Part shown: piece after piece, positions 9,401 to 17,627 of the stretch
Layout of the letters: the number at the start of each line of letters is the position of its first letter
How positions within the stretch are numbered: the stretch's first letter is position 1
NCBI RefSeq assembly: GCF_018131005.1
Contig: NZ_JAFCJK010000017.1
Location: forward strand, 1-64,000
Length of the DNA: 64,000 nt
From: Bradyrhizobium lablabi
GTDB taxonomy: Bacteria; Pseudomonadota; Alphaproteobacteria; Rhizobiales; Xanthobacteraceae
Direction of reading: 5' to 3'
The notes under the pieces: model-generated
Databases searched by the model: none
The model's input: the letters and a program-made list of their open reading frames with translations, nothing else
What the model was told of the DNA's origin: nothing
Position numbers and translations under genes: made by a program

Positions 9401-11631
9401 ACAAGGCCATCCGTGAGGCTCACAAACACGGGTTCGTGCACAACCAGGCGCTTGCCAACGAGATTGCCGGTCGTTTCTACGCAGAGCGCGGTTATAAGAA
9501 GATCGCGGCGACCTATTTGCGGGCCGCACAGGCTTGCTACCAGCGCTGGGGAGCCGACGGAAAGGTTCGCCAACTCGAGGAGCTTTATCCGGACCTCAAA
9601 GTGGACAAGTCGATCCCGGATTCCACGGCGACGATAGTGACACCCATCGAGCAGCTCGATTTGGCTACCGTAATCAGAGTCTCGGAAGCAGTGTCAGGCG
9701 AGATCGTTCTAGAAAAACTGATCGACACGCTGATGCGGACAGCGATTGAGCACGCGGGTGCCGGGCGAGGTCTGTTGATCCTTGCGGTAGGTGATGGGTA
9801 TCGGATTGAGGCGGAAGTCACGGCCAGCAATAATACGGTGACCGTCGGTCAGCGACAAGAAAGTGTAACTGCTGCAGATCTGCCGGAGTCCATCCTACAC
9901 TACGTGATCCGGACGAAAGAGAGCGTTCTTCTCCACGATGCGGCGGCCGCCAACCCTTTTTCTGCCGATAAGTACATAAATCAGCATCACGCCCGTTCAA
10001 TTCTTTGCCTGCCGTTGCTCAAACAGGGCAGACTGGCCGGTGTACTCTACCTCGAAAACAACCTGACGTCCCACGTCTTCACACCTGATCGCGTCACAGT
10101 GTTGAAGGTGCTTGTATCGCAGGCGGCGATCTCGCTCGAAAATTCGCGGCTTTATCGCGACGTCGCAGATCGCGAAGGGAAGATTCGGCGTTTGGTCGAC
10201 GCCAACATCATTGGGATCCTCATTGCCGATCGCGAAGGTCGAATTCTTGAAGCCAATGACGCGTTTCTACGTATCTTAAGATATGACCGAGAGGACCTGG
10301 TGTCGGGCCGCGTGCGCTGGACTGAGCTGTCCCCGCCCGAATGGCGCGAGCGCGACATACTCACCCAGGCTGAACTAAACTCAACCGGCGTCGTTCAACC
10401 CTTCGAGAAGGAGTATGTTCGGAAGGACGGCAGCCGCGTTCCGGTGCTTGTGGGCGCCGCGCTGTTCAAGGAAGGAGGCGACCGCCTTGCGTTCGTCCTC
10501 GATCTGACCGAGCGCAAGCGGGTCGAGGAAGCGCTTAGCCAAGCACAGAGACTCAGCCGCACCGGCAATTGGATCTACGACGCGACAACGAAACGTTACC
10601 TCTATTGGTCGGACGGGAGTTACAGGATCTGGGGATTTGATCCGCTGCAGGGCCTTCCAAGCCGACAAAGTATGTGGGAGCGCATTCACCCAGAGGACCG
10701 CGATAAAGTGTGGGGAGCGGTTCAGGAGGCCGTGCACCAGAAAAGAGATTTCATGGCCGAGTTCAGACTCCTCCTACCTGATGGAACAATCAAATGGGTC
10801 GAAGGAACCAGCTATCATGTGTTTTCCCCCCAGGGCACGGTGAGTGAGGTCATCACCACAACCGTCGATGTGACGGAACGAAGGCGGGCACAGGACGAAC
10901 GTGAAAAGCTGCGCCAGCTCGAGTTGGATTTCGCCCACATGAACCGCGTGAGCATGATGGGAGAGTTGGCAGCTTCGCTCTCACACGAAATTCTGCATCC
11001 GATCGCTACCGCGCGCAACAACGTCCGTGCAGGGATGCGCTTTTTGGAAATGAATCCGCCAAACCTGGATGAGACCAGGGAAGCGCTCGCTTGCGCTGTC
11101 AGGGACACGGACCGAGCCAGGGATATCGTCGGACGGATGCGTGATCACATCAAGAAAGCGCCTCTGCGAAAGGAGCGTTTTGATCTCAATTCGGCTACCC
11201 GTGAAGTGATTGTACTGGCGCAAAGCGTGATCCACAGGAATGGCGTTTCGGTCCAAACTCGGCTTGCAGATGGACTGCTTCCGGTTATGGGGGATTGCGT
11301 TCAGCTGCAACAGGTCTTGCTGAACCTGATACTGAACGCGGCTGAAGCAATGGGCTCGGTTGAGGAGGGGGCAAGAGAGCTGTTGATCAGCACCGAGCGG
11401 GATCAGGCAGGCGCCCTCGTGGCCGTACGCGATTCGGGGCCGGGCATTGATGCGCAGCAACTCGATCGAGTCTTCGACGCCTTTTACACCACGAAGTCCA
11501 GTGGAACAGGGATGGGGTTGTCGATATGCCGCTCCATCATCCACGCACATGGGGGCAAGTTGTGGGCGGAAGCAAACGAGCCTCGCGGCGCCGTGTTTCA
11601 GTTTACCCTGCCGGCGGACAGCGACTCATGA
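6433..11631 (+). CDS. trifunctional Ser/Thr kinase-like / AAA ATPase / GAF-PAS-PAS / histidine kinase
   Basis: 1732 residues from GTG (ATG at 6445 is a good alternative start). Order: kinase-like domain about 10-290 with HKDIKPANV at 134-142 and APE at 182-184; AAA/orc-type ATPase with P-loop GYSGIGKS at 336-343 and LFLDD at 463-467; a helical repeat region; GAF about 1075-1235; PAS about 1247-1360; PAS about 1380-1490; HisKA with phosphoacceptor H1518 (SHEILHP); HATPase with DSGPG near 1667. These hybrid sensors feed two-component pathways from the cytoplasm. Two kinase signatures look damaged: DFG reads GFG (154-156, within LTGFG), and the beta-3 lysine is not visible in VLAIALFEQ. The Ser/Thr module may therefore act as a pseudokinase scaffold, although the family often shows TGFG. 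The histidine kinase half keeps its motifs. Confidence 0.93.
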   Translation: MATRMSPIPGLSGYVLVPLRESADFTLYRGRKHDDPSPVLAIALFEQPSPQSVRRLMHEYSFAAELDPAWAAKPLAITRHEGRTILLLKDPGGQPLDRILERDQGQPLDLTRFLSTAIGLARTLGQVHQQGLIHKDIKPANVLVDDTGNAWLTGFGIASQLPRERQSPQPPEFIAGTLAYMAPEQTGRMNRSIDSRSDLYSLGVTFYEMLTGSLPFTASDPMEWVHCHIAKQPATPSERVGTVPASVSAITMKLLSKTAEERYQTAVGVESDLRRCLSQWESQGWIDDFTPGAGDTPGRLTIPEKLYGRDLEVDTLLTAFDRIVGGGRAELVLVSGYSGIGKSAVVNELHKPLVPPRGLFASGKSDQYKRDIPHASLAQAFQSLIRGLLSQNEKDLRKWQDELREALGPNGLLLVDLVPELKHVIGEQPPVPELPPQEAQRRFQIAFRRFIGVFARPEHPLALFLDDMQWLDVATLDLLEDLLTRNDLQHLLLIGAYRDNEVNATHPLVRKLEAIRQAGAAVQDIVLTPLSRDDLGRLLVDSLHCQLERAAPLADLIHEKTTGNPFFAIQFISTLADDRLLTFDYRARRWVWDLLRIRAKGFTDNVVELMVEKLKRLPPETQEVLQQFACMGNSAEFEMLRMGYQGSVEDMHDHLWEAVRSGLIFRADNSYGFLHDRVQEAAYSLIPKELRAEAHLRIGMLLAEHTSAEKREEAIFEIVNQLNRGSHLITSVEDRERVAELNLIAGRRAKLSTAYDSALKYLRAGRALLAEKTCERNHQLIFSIEYLTAECELLTVTVGLAAGDPLAEVQKECENGLAFARRVRFGLVIERCGAQLGLILTLRGLTATFGCLDHDGYSELDTERRLANSPDLVLAEFYYWTRKLQAHFFAGDLASAVDASLHAEPLLWTSAAMFESAVYRFYGALAHAAVWDRATPEQRPTHFDYVLDHHRQLQVWAEVNPEIFEDLAALVGAEIARIEGRLVNARELYDKAIREAHKHGFVHNQALANEIAGRFYAERGYKKIAATYLRAAQACYQRWGADGKVRQLEELYPDLKVDKSIPDSTATIVTPIEQLDLATVIRVSEAVSGEIVLEKLIDTLMRTAIEHAGAGRGLLILAVGDGYRIEAEVTASNNTVTVGQRQESVTAADLPESILHYVIRTKESVLLHDAAAANPFSADKYINQHHARSILCLPLLKQGRLAGVLYLENNLTSHVFTPDRVTVLKVLVSQAAISLENSRLYRDVADREGKIRRLVDANIIGILIADREGRILEANDAFLRILRYDREDLVSGRVRWTELSPPEWRERDILTQAELNSTGVVQPFEKEYVRKDGSRVPVLVGAALFKEGGDRLAFVLDLTERKRVEEALSQAQRLSRTGNWIYDATTKRYLYWSDGSYRIWGFDPLQGLPSRQSMWERIHPEDRDKVWGAVQEAVHQKRDFMAEFRLLLPDGTIKWVEGTSYHVFSPQGTVSEVITTTVDVTERRRAQDEREKLRQLELDFAHMNRVSMMGELAASLSHEILHPIATARNNVRAGMRFLEMNPPNLDETREALACAVRDTDRARDIVGRMRDHIKKAPLRKERFDLNSATREVIVLAQSVIHRNGVSVQTRLADGLLPVMGDCVQLQQVLLNLILNAAEAMGSVEEGARELLISTERDQAGALVAVRDSGPGIDAQQLDRVFDAFYTTKSSGTGMGLSICRSIIHAHGGKLWAEANEPRGAVFQFTLPADSDS

Positions 11632-12060
11632 ATTGTCTTCAATCGGCGTACCCGGCTGCAGAGCCGAACGCAGGCATCGCTCGAGATACCGTCCGTCCAC
11701 TGGCTTGCCGAGGTAGCAAACAATCCCATCCTTTAGAGCCGATCCCTGACGACCTCATCGGGGTAGGCGGTAACGAGGATCGTCGGGATCGCGTACCCCG
11801 CATCGACCAAATGCCTGTGCAGCTCGACTCCGGTCATTCCGGGCATGTGAACGTCGGTGATCAAGCAGGTGGTTTCCGGCAAAAAGCGTGACGCCAGGAA
11901 ATCGGCTGCTGGCGGAAACGCCTCGAAGGACATGCCGGCAAAAGACGGTGCTAACGGATTCACCGACAAAAGCGCGCTCTGCATCTGGCTGGCGCGGTCC
12001 CTATACGATAGCGCAGACAGTTCTGCGAGCGCTACTGATAAGCGATGCGAAGTGTCGCTC
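11626..12060 (-). pseudogene. frameshifted receiver-domain response regulator
   Basis: The middle, about 11760-11984, encodes a receiver core: FEAFPPAADFLASRF, then CLITDVHMPGMTGVELHRH with the phospho-Asp, then TILVTAYPDE. A stop then cuts the frame, but one base over it continues as ALKDGIVCYLGKPVDGRYLE with the conserved Lys and runs to TGA at 11626-11628. A second break near 12002 separates VCAIV (the first strand) from DRASQMQSALL. Two independent frameshifts indicate a dead gene. It converges on the hybrid kinase and was probably its partner or that of a related kinase. Confidence 0.68.
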
Positions 12061-12344
12061 GCCTGAAGCCCCTGCGGAGTTTCCGTCGGTCCGCGACAAG
12101 GAAGTCTTCAATCGATAGGGACTAAGAAGCTCACTGATGGAGACGCCCCGATCGCTTCCACGGGCCGACGTCCTGAAATCGATGCCTCGTAGCCCAATCC
12201 CGGGCGGCGTACCTTCGAACTGCGTCGCGCGATATTTGCTTGCCACGCGTGCTTCGATGCGGTCGCGAGTCGGGTGAACTGGGCTTCTCGTTGCTGGGGC
12301 CTCGCTTGCGGGCCGCGCGCTTGAGATAGTTAATCGCAGAGGTC

Positions 12345-12557
12345 GAGATCGCTCAAGGAATCTCCCTGGCGCCGGCGGTCCTTGAGCGCGTCTTTGACGC
12401 CTTCTACACGACAAAGTCCGGCGGCCTGGGGATGGGCCTGTCGATCTGCCGGTCGATCATTGAAGCGCATGGCGGACGGCTGTGGGCCAGTACGAACGTG
12501 CCCCACGGCACCACCTTTTAATTCACCGTGTCTGCCCAGCCGGACATTGCATCGTGA
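12345..12557 (+). pseudogene. C-terminal fragment of a histidine kinase with an in-frame stop
   Basis: The fragment encodes LERVFDAFYTTKSGGLGMGL, then SICRSIIEAHGGRLWAS, then VPHGTTF, which is the G1/F/G2 end of a HATPase domain and closely parallels the tail of the kinase at 6433-11631 (VFDAFYTTKSSGTGMGLSIC). The codon expected to be Gln in FQFT is TAA (12519-12521). The frame then continues FTVSAQPDIAS to TGA at 12555-12557. Nothing upstream in frame is recognisable. It is a remnant of a second kinase copy. Confidence 0.72.
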
Positions 12558-12937
12558 TTGAATCCTTCGCGTCCGCGGCTTTTCTGGTCCGGATGAACGC
12601 GACAGTATTGGAGGTTGCCTATCCAATCGCCCCTTTTGACAAGACGCGCTCCATCTTCGCACGACTGCTCGGCGTGACGTGAGTCCGCGCCTACCGTGGC
12701 CATTGATCGCGGTCGATTGCTGGCTTGGGGCCTGGGCGCGAGACGGCGCAGCGCCGCCACGAAAACAAAAGCCGCAGCCGAACTCCGCTTGGTGCTTACT
12801 CGAGCATCTGCAGGAGAGACACCAATGGCTCGCCGGCGTGCCAAACGCGGTACTTGGGCCGCATGAAGACAGGGGTCTATGTTGGCTCCCAAGTCACTTA
12901 CTCGGGCATGATCAGGGAGTGACTGGGACGGTCGCGA

Positions 12938-13171
12938 GGAACGCCGATGCTCGCGCCGCAAGTATCGCAGGTAGGCGACGCGGCGGCTCTGGTCGAGCGG
13001 AAAACGGTCACCCTGGCGCTGGATCACGGCCTCGGCTTCGAGCTTGTCGATGTACGCGCGGCTGCACTCGAGGTGCAGCGCCAGCGCCAACGCGCTGACG
13101 GTCGCGGGCTTTCTGGATCGCGGTCGAGAAACAGTGGCGACGGGCGCGACGGTCTCGGTCAGTAGCGTCAC
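12938..13171 (-). pseudogene. remnant of a terminase-small-subunit-like / HTH protein
   Basis: About 78 residues from a possible GTG start: ALALALHLECSRAYIDKLEA, then EAVIQRQGDRFPLDQSRR, then YLRYLRREHRR. This looks like the N-terminal HTH of phage-type terminase small subunits frequent in Bradyrhizobium prophages. After REHRRS the frame continues as low-complexity sequence unlike the family, so the gene is truncated. The identification is from memory of the family and is moderate. Confidence 0.42.
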
Positions 13172-13660
13172 TCCTATTGCATCGCCGTAAGATAGCTTAC
13201 TTTCGCTTCTGCGGCATAGCGGACCATGCCAGACTTGCCGCTGGCCAACCCTGTCGCGACCCGTTGCGGACAATCCGAGGACCGGGTAGCGTTAGTTGAT
13301 TGATTTATCAAATTGCGAGGGCTCCCTATGAGCGGACGTTTTCGCTTGGCTTCTATACAATCGCATTGATCTCCGCTCTAAGCCCTTAACCAGCAATAAC
13401 AGGTTGCAATTTTGCGGCGCCGCCGCGCTGGAACATTGAGAGGATGCTAATTTTTTCAACTCGCCCCGGCCCCTTGAACGAAGTCCGCTATGCCCTCAGT
13501 AGCGGTATGAAAGCGGACATCGCACGAGGTCGCAGATGGGTCGATGCTGTCGAAAAACGCCGTGACGTAGTTGGTTTTGCTATCGGGAGGGGTTTTCGGC
13601 TTATTCCTGGCTGGACGCCGGAGCTGATCGGGAAGCCCCACAACCAACCTGGCAAGCCTT
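13172..13660 (+). other. intergenic stretch between remnants
   Basis: No gene is supported. The minus strand around 13480-13650 carries a phrase (YVTAFFDSIDPSAT) that I associate with repeated intergenic sequence of rhizobial genomes rather than a true protein. A near-palindrome at 13296-13311 was considered as a regulator site and rejected. Confidence 0.4.
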
Positions 13661-14353
13661 TTACGCCATCGCCGCAGAGGGTCTCCTTGTTGGCGGGCCG
13701 ATCAGACGCAGCGCCATTGTCTTGAGGTTCTGCACGATGGCAGCGAGATGAAACTCGTCGCGGGCGCCGGTGAGACCGCGAAGGCGCAAGCGCTCAAAGC
13801 CATGCTGGACCTTCAGGTGCGCAAAACGCATCTCTACCTTCTTGCGCGCATTGCTCGATCGCTCGAACTCCTGCGTGCCCTTTAGTGACCGGGCATGGTT
13901 GCGCGCATCTTCATTGATGTCGCGCGCGATCTTCTTAAACGGGGCGCGCGTGCATCGTTGCTTGAGCGTGCAGGTGCGGCAGTCTTGAGGCTGTGACAGG
14001 TAGTTCCTGACCCGGCCATCATGGACCGTTCCCGAGGTTCGCAAGAGCTTGCCATTGGGACAGACATAGACGTTCCGCTCCGCGTCGTAGATGAATTCGC
14101 TCCGGGAGAACATGCCATCAGACGATGGATATCTTTCCCACACGGGAATATGCGGCGTGATGCTTTGGCCCAACAGCCATGCAAGCAGTTTGCCGGTGCC
14201 ATAGGCGGTATCGGCGGTGAGCCAATCAGGCTTGAGATCAAGCCGTCGTTCGGTGCATATCGACCGCATTTGGCACAGAGATCGAATTGATGCCGGCGAA
14301 GTCCAGTCGCACGCAGTGCTCGAAGAGCTGGGCCGCGGCGGATCTCGGGGCAA
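13661..14353 (-). pseudogene. IS1182-family transposase, C-terminal remnant
   Basis: From about LKPDWLTADTAYGTGKLLAW to the end the sequence matches the C-terminal half of IS1182/IS1380-like DDE transposases: a DTAYG motif carrying a catalytic Asp, the Cys-rich CRTCTLKQRCTR insert, RKKVEMRFAHLKVQHGFERL with the catalytic Glu, and an HLAAIVQNLKTMALRL tail. The N-terminal about 200 residues are missing, and residues 1-40 are in a scrambled frame (fragments of the expected sequence appear in a neighbouring frame). It should be inactive. Terminal inverted repeats were not identified. Confidence 0.75.
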
Positions 14354-14738
14354 TGAGCGGCAGCAGCCGCATCGCCGTGATCTGCGGATATCCTCGCAGC
14401 GGCGGCGAAGGGTGAACGCAACCCGAATAAGTTGAGAATTGCAGCGCTCCTGGAAGAAACCGATGTCTAAAAAGCTGATGCTGCGCTGCCCGCTTGCGAC
14501 CGGTCTGGCTATTGGCTTGGCGACAGCGCCTGAGCAAAGTTGCGCGTATAGGCGGGAGGTAGTCAGCGGACTCGTTGGTGGCGGCGGCGAGATGGGCGCT
14601 TTGGCGCGAGGACGCGATTGGTCAAAACTTCGGCCGCACCTCCGCGCCGCGCTTGCCGCAGCGCAAGCAAACGAACCCCGGTGATGTGATCGGGCCAGTG
14701 TGTCCCAATTCCCACACGCCGAATGAAAAGGCGGCTAT

Positions 14739-15086
14739 TTGTCGGGCTTCGGACAGACGGACGAGGACCCCTTCGTTCAAACGTTGGGATATTTGCGATC
14801 CGCTACAGGCGAACAACCAGGGATGGCCATGCAATTTCACCGCACCGTCGAGCACTTGGAAATATGGAGCGCAAGCGCCGACTATTTTTCGTTTGTGATC
14901 ACCCATGACAACCCCGCCGGCCCCGGCTTTCACGGGCGCTTTGGCTATGTGGCGTCATGGCGCCCGCTTCATCAGAGTCGTGGTGCGATCAAGATCGGCG
15001 GCTCACCTTTCAAGACGTTCGCCGACGCCGAGGATGCCTGCAACGCTATGCTGATAAATCTGACGGGTCTGATGCCGCGCATGTAG
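14739..15086 (+). CDS. conserved hypothetical protein
   Basis: 115 residues from MSGFGQTDEDPFVQTLG. The mid-section (MQFHRTVEHLEIWSASADYF, then GRFGYVASWRPLHQSRGAIK) is rich in aromatics and Gly and reads as a folded globular protein, with codon usage unlike the surrounding remnants. The last helix is TFADAEDACNAMLINLTGL. No signal peptide, membrane segment or named domain was found. It may be carried on the degraded element between the transposase and the tRNA. Start choice is uncertain because no strong ribosome-binding site is visible. Confidence 0.65.
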   Translation: MSGFGQTDEDPFVQTLGYLRSATGEQPGMAMQFHRTVEHLEIWSASADYFSFVITHDNPAGPGFHGRFGYVASWRPLHQSRGAIKIGGSPFKTFADAEDACNAMLINLTGLMPRM

Positions 15087-15387
15087 GCGCTTCAGCTCGC
15101 GGATGTCCTAGACGGCCGCACGCGCTTTGTGGGGCGAGGCCGACCTGCAAAAAGGGGTCTGAGTTAGCGGTGCCTCGCATCGGTGGCCGCGGCATTAGAC
15201 CAGCACCTCGCGGACGCCGGATGAACACATCTCGCCGAAGGCGATTTTCTTGCAGGTTAGGGGGTCATGGCGTGGCGTGAAATTCGCGCTCGAAATCGTC
15301 GCGTACGAGGTGTTGACGGTTTGTTGACGGTAGCAACTCGAAGCTCGAAGCCTCAAATAATGTTTCCTTGTAAGTCGTTGATTGGAC
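15087..15387 (+). other. non-coding stretch abutting the tRNA 3' end
   Basis: No supported gene. It leads directly into the CCA end of tRNA-Leu, the position where integrated elements normally join. I saw no second copy of the tRNA 3' end elsewhere in the window. Confidence 0.4.
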
Positions 15388-15474
15388 TGGTGCGGGCGGT
15401 GGGACTCGAACCCACACGACGTTGCCATCGAGGGATTTTAAGTCCCTTGCGTCTACCAGTTCCGCCACGTCCGC
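15388..15474 (-). tRNA. tRNA-Leu(UAA)
   Basis: Read on the minus strand the gene starts GCGGACGTGGCGGAACTGG and carries the long variable arm of a class II tRNA. The anticodon loop ACTTAAAAT holds UAA. The T arm is GTGGGTTCGAGTCCCAC and the encoded CCA lies at 15388-15390. One acceptor-stem position appears as an A-C mismatch. A tyrosine-recombinase remnant lies on its 5' side (15551-15682). Confidence 0.96.
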
Positions 15475-15550
15475 GATGTTGATTCCCTTAGCTTTTCCGC
15501 CCACCTATTGCAAATGTTAGGGCCGAAATCCGTCGAGTTGGACAATTTCG

Positions 15551-15682
15551 GCCGGAAACCTGTTCAGTTGAGACGTGGCAAGTGTAGTGCCCATGCGCAG
15601 CGACTTGTCGCCAATCAGGCGCGCCACCTCGTCGCCGCTGGCACCGTTGCGCTTCCACCATGCGGCATAGCCGACCCTGAGG
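15551..15682 (-). pseudogene. C-terminal remnant of a tyrosine recombinase (integrase)
   Basis: One frame gives GYAAWWKRNGASGDEVARLI then GDKSLRMG. One base over, the text continues HYTCHVSTEQV. Joined, this is the classic integrase tail IGDKSxRMGxHYTRHVexE, including the presumed catalytic Tyr, with Arg of TRHV changed to Cys. A frameshift lies between MG and HY, and no N-terminal or core domain precedes it. Adjacent to tRNA-Leu, it marks a past integration event. Confidence 0.65.
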
Positions 15683-15936
15683 AGAGCAAATCCAATTTCT
15701 GTTGAACGGCGGCAATCTCCACATCAGTCTCGCCGATCTCTGGCGACAGACGATCTGGGGATCAGTCTTCACGATTATCTCGCTCACACTATGAACGAGC
15801 CTCGGAGTGGGTCTTCCCGCCGATTACCGTACAGCAAGAAGCAGGTGTGGCGCACTTTCAGGGTAACTCACAACCTTCCGTCTCTGGCAGGCCGGGTTGG
15901 GATCGCGAGGTAGTCCACGAGCCACTGCAAAAGGTC

Positions 15937-15962
15937 AATAAATGAGGGCGCCCTCATTTATT
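15937..15962. repeat. perfect 26-bp palindrome
   Basis: The half AATAAATGAGGGC is followed immediately by its exact reverse complement, with no spacer. It could be an operator for a dimeric regulator or, if the centre opens, a short bidirectional hairpin with A/T flanks resembling a terminator. It sits between the integrase remnant and the small secreted gene at 16026-16250. Confidence 0.8.
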
Positions 15963-16025
15963 AACTGATCGCAGCCGCGCACTGCGCGCAGGCAAATGCG
16001 CTCGAAATCGACGGGTCGGGTAGCC

Positions 16026-16250
16026 CTATTGGCGGGCCGCGCGGGCTGGCCCCGGGATCTGTCCGCCGAACTTCGAAGGCCCTGTGCCGCTGAGACTTGT
16101 TGGACCTGCCGCCGTACCGTTGGGAGCGCTCCTCGCGGACGATCCGTACGAGTGGTAGTGGTGCCGTTTATGGCTATGGGCGAGCGAGGCCGAGTTGCTC
16201 AATGCAAACGCGGCTGCAAGCACGATGGGGGCTATGGTGGCAAGCTTCAC
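16026..16250 (-). CDS. small secreted His/Ser-rich hypothetical protein
   Basis: 74 residues from GTG, with GGAGGAGGAAGG just upstream fixing the start. Residues 1-24 form a signal peptide (LATIAPIVLAAAFALSNSASLA). The mature part begins HSHKRHHYHSYGSS, which may bind metal, then becomes Gly/Pro/Ser-rich. It has no named domain. The divergent 400 bases upstream hold the tandem dyads at 16456-16507. The metal-binding idea is inference from histidine content. Confidence 0.7.
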   Translation of the reverse strand: MKLATIAPIVLAAAFALSNSASLAHSHKRHHYHSYGSSARSAPNGTAAGPTSLSGTGPSKFGGQIPGPARAARQ

Positions 16251-16455
16251 GCCTTCCTCCTCCGAGTTTGGTCTCCCTCACCAAACAAAATGTCCAGCAG
16301 GAGATTTGTTCCTTTCAGCTCGCCATGACCATTTGGTGAAAAACTATGCGGATGAGCCCGAGCGCTCGCCGGTGGTCGACGACGCGACCCTCTTGATCGA
16401 CTGACCATTTTGGTTTGAATTTGGTGTGCGCGTTATCCTCTTGATCATCTTTCTC

Positions 16456-16507
16456 CCGGAAGTCTTATTCCGGTCTGACTGGTCTGAGACCGGAAGTTAT
16501 ACTCCGG
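16456..16507. promoter_or_regulatory. tandem pair of CCGGA-N8-TCCGG dyads
   Basis: Two 18-bp imperfect copies, CCGGAAGTCTTATTCCGG at 16456 and CCGGAAGTTATACTCCGG at 16490, are spaced 34 bases start to start, so they sit on nearly the same helix face. The arms are identical and the centres vary, the signature of a dimeric DNA-binding protein. A further inverted pair, TTCCGGTCT and AGACCGGAA, bridges them. They lie about 150 bases before the Usp gene at 16657. Confidence 0.55.
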
Positions 16508-16591
16508 TCCGATCTAATTTCAGGAGTGGCTTGTAGATGGCTGACTGATGGTGGCCGCGGTGGGCGACGGCGGACGCATCGAGAACTCGAT

Positions 16592-16605
16592 TTGCGACGC
16601 ATCAA
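16592..16605. promoter_or_regulatory. degenerate FNR/FixK-type box before Usp
   Basis: TTGCGACGCATCAA keeps the TTG-N8-CAA frame and a perfect ATCAA half. Its centre is 58 bases before the Usp start at 16657, the same geometry as the stronger boxes further right. Confidence 0.42.
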
Positions 16606-16656
16606 TACGGCAAAGTAGGAATGGAGCACACTGTGCTTAGCTTGCAGGAGGGATCG

Positions 16657-17493
16657 ATGGCGATCAGAGACATTCTGCTGACGCTAAGAAGCTACCCGGA
16701 CGCCACGCCGGCATCCGTGATCGATGACGCAGTGTCGTTGGCATCGGCACTTGGCGCCCATATCGCGGCGATCTCGTATGAAGCCCATGTTGAAGTTCCC
16801 GGTAGCCTGATTGGCAGCTCGCTTGGCAATGTTGGCGGGATCATCGCCAGGGAGGCCGGCAAGAGCCGAGAGGCTGCGGCAGGTCTGCTGGCGGCCTTCC
16901 AAGCAATGGCGGGCAAGGCGAGCTTATCCAGCGAAACCATCATGGAAAAGTGTCGCACGCAAGATGTGTCATCCCTGCTGGTAGACTATGCCCGGCTTCG
17001 CGATCTGACGATCGCCTCGGTGCCGGAATTCGACGATCAGTGGCACGCCGAGGCGATTATATTCGGCTCCGGCCGACCGATCCTGGTACTGCCGGAAAGC
17101 CGATCGAAGCCCTTTGAGCTGAGGACGGCCGTTGTGGCCTGGGACTTCAGTCGCGCGGCTGCGCGCGCGGTTGCGGACGCAATTCCATTGCTCGAAAGAG
17201 CACGAAACGTACGGATCGTCACGGTCGAGAACGAGAAGACGTTTGGCAGCAAGCACTCCACCGAGGCATTGGCCACAAACCTTGCGCGGCACGGCATCGA
17301 GATCGTCGTGGAACGCATCGATGCCGCGGGGCGGCCGATCCACGAGGTGCTCGAGGCAGCGGCTTCGTCCTGCGCGGCTGACTTTCTGGTGATGGGAGCT
17401 TACGGACATTCTCGCTTGAGGGAATTCATTCTCGGAGGAGCAACGAGAAGCCTGCTCTCGAAGCCACCACTTCCGATCCTGTTTTCACACTAG
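16657..17493 (+). CDS. universal stress protein, tandem Usp domains
   Basis: 278 residues from MAIRDILLTLRSYP. GGAGG five bases upstream selects this start over an earlier ATG at 16621. Two Usp folds: residues about 1-140 (degenerate) and about 150-278, the latter with the nucleotide-loop motif VMGAYGHSRLREFILGGATR (G-x2-G-x9-G-S/T type). Usp proteins protect cytoplasmic function during arrest or low oxygen. The upstream FixK-like box suggests oxygen control. It is a paralogue of the genes at 19581 and 24860 but more divergent from them than they are from each other. Confidence 0.9.
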   Translation: MAIRDILLTLRSYPDATPASVIDDAVSLASALGAHIAAISYEAHVEVPGSLIGSSLGNVGGIIAREAGKSREAAAGLLAAFQAMAGKASLSSETIMEKCRTQDVSSLLVDYARLRDLTIASVPEFDDQWHAEAIIFGSGRPILVLPESRSKPFELRTAVVAWDFSRAAARAVADAIPLLERARNVRIVTVENEKTFGSKHSTEALATNLARHGIEIVVERIDAAGRPIHEVLEAAASSCAADFLVMGAYGHSRLREFILGGATRSLLSKPPLPILFSH

Positions 17494-17627
17494 GCATTAT
17501 CGGTTTCTGTTCTCTTCACGCGAACCAGCATCCACTTCGCTCCAAAGTGCGATCAGGCGCCGTAACGGCAGCATCGTTTCAGCTTGTCGAAGCGATTGAC
17601 GCGCGCATGCAGGCGAGGCAGCCCCCG

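Noticed and set aside
12518..13273. A single 251-residue minus-strand gene
   Set aside because: Only its middle part (12938-13171) resembles a terminase-like HTH; the rest overlaps the kinase fragment and is low-complexity.
13296..13311. TTGATTGATTTATCAA as a FixK box
   Set aside because: The halves are separated by six bases instead of four, so it does not fit the FNR/FixK spacing, and no gene starts nearby.
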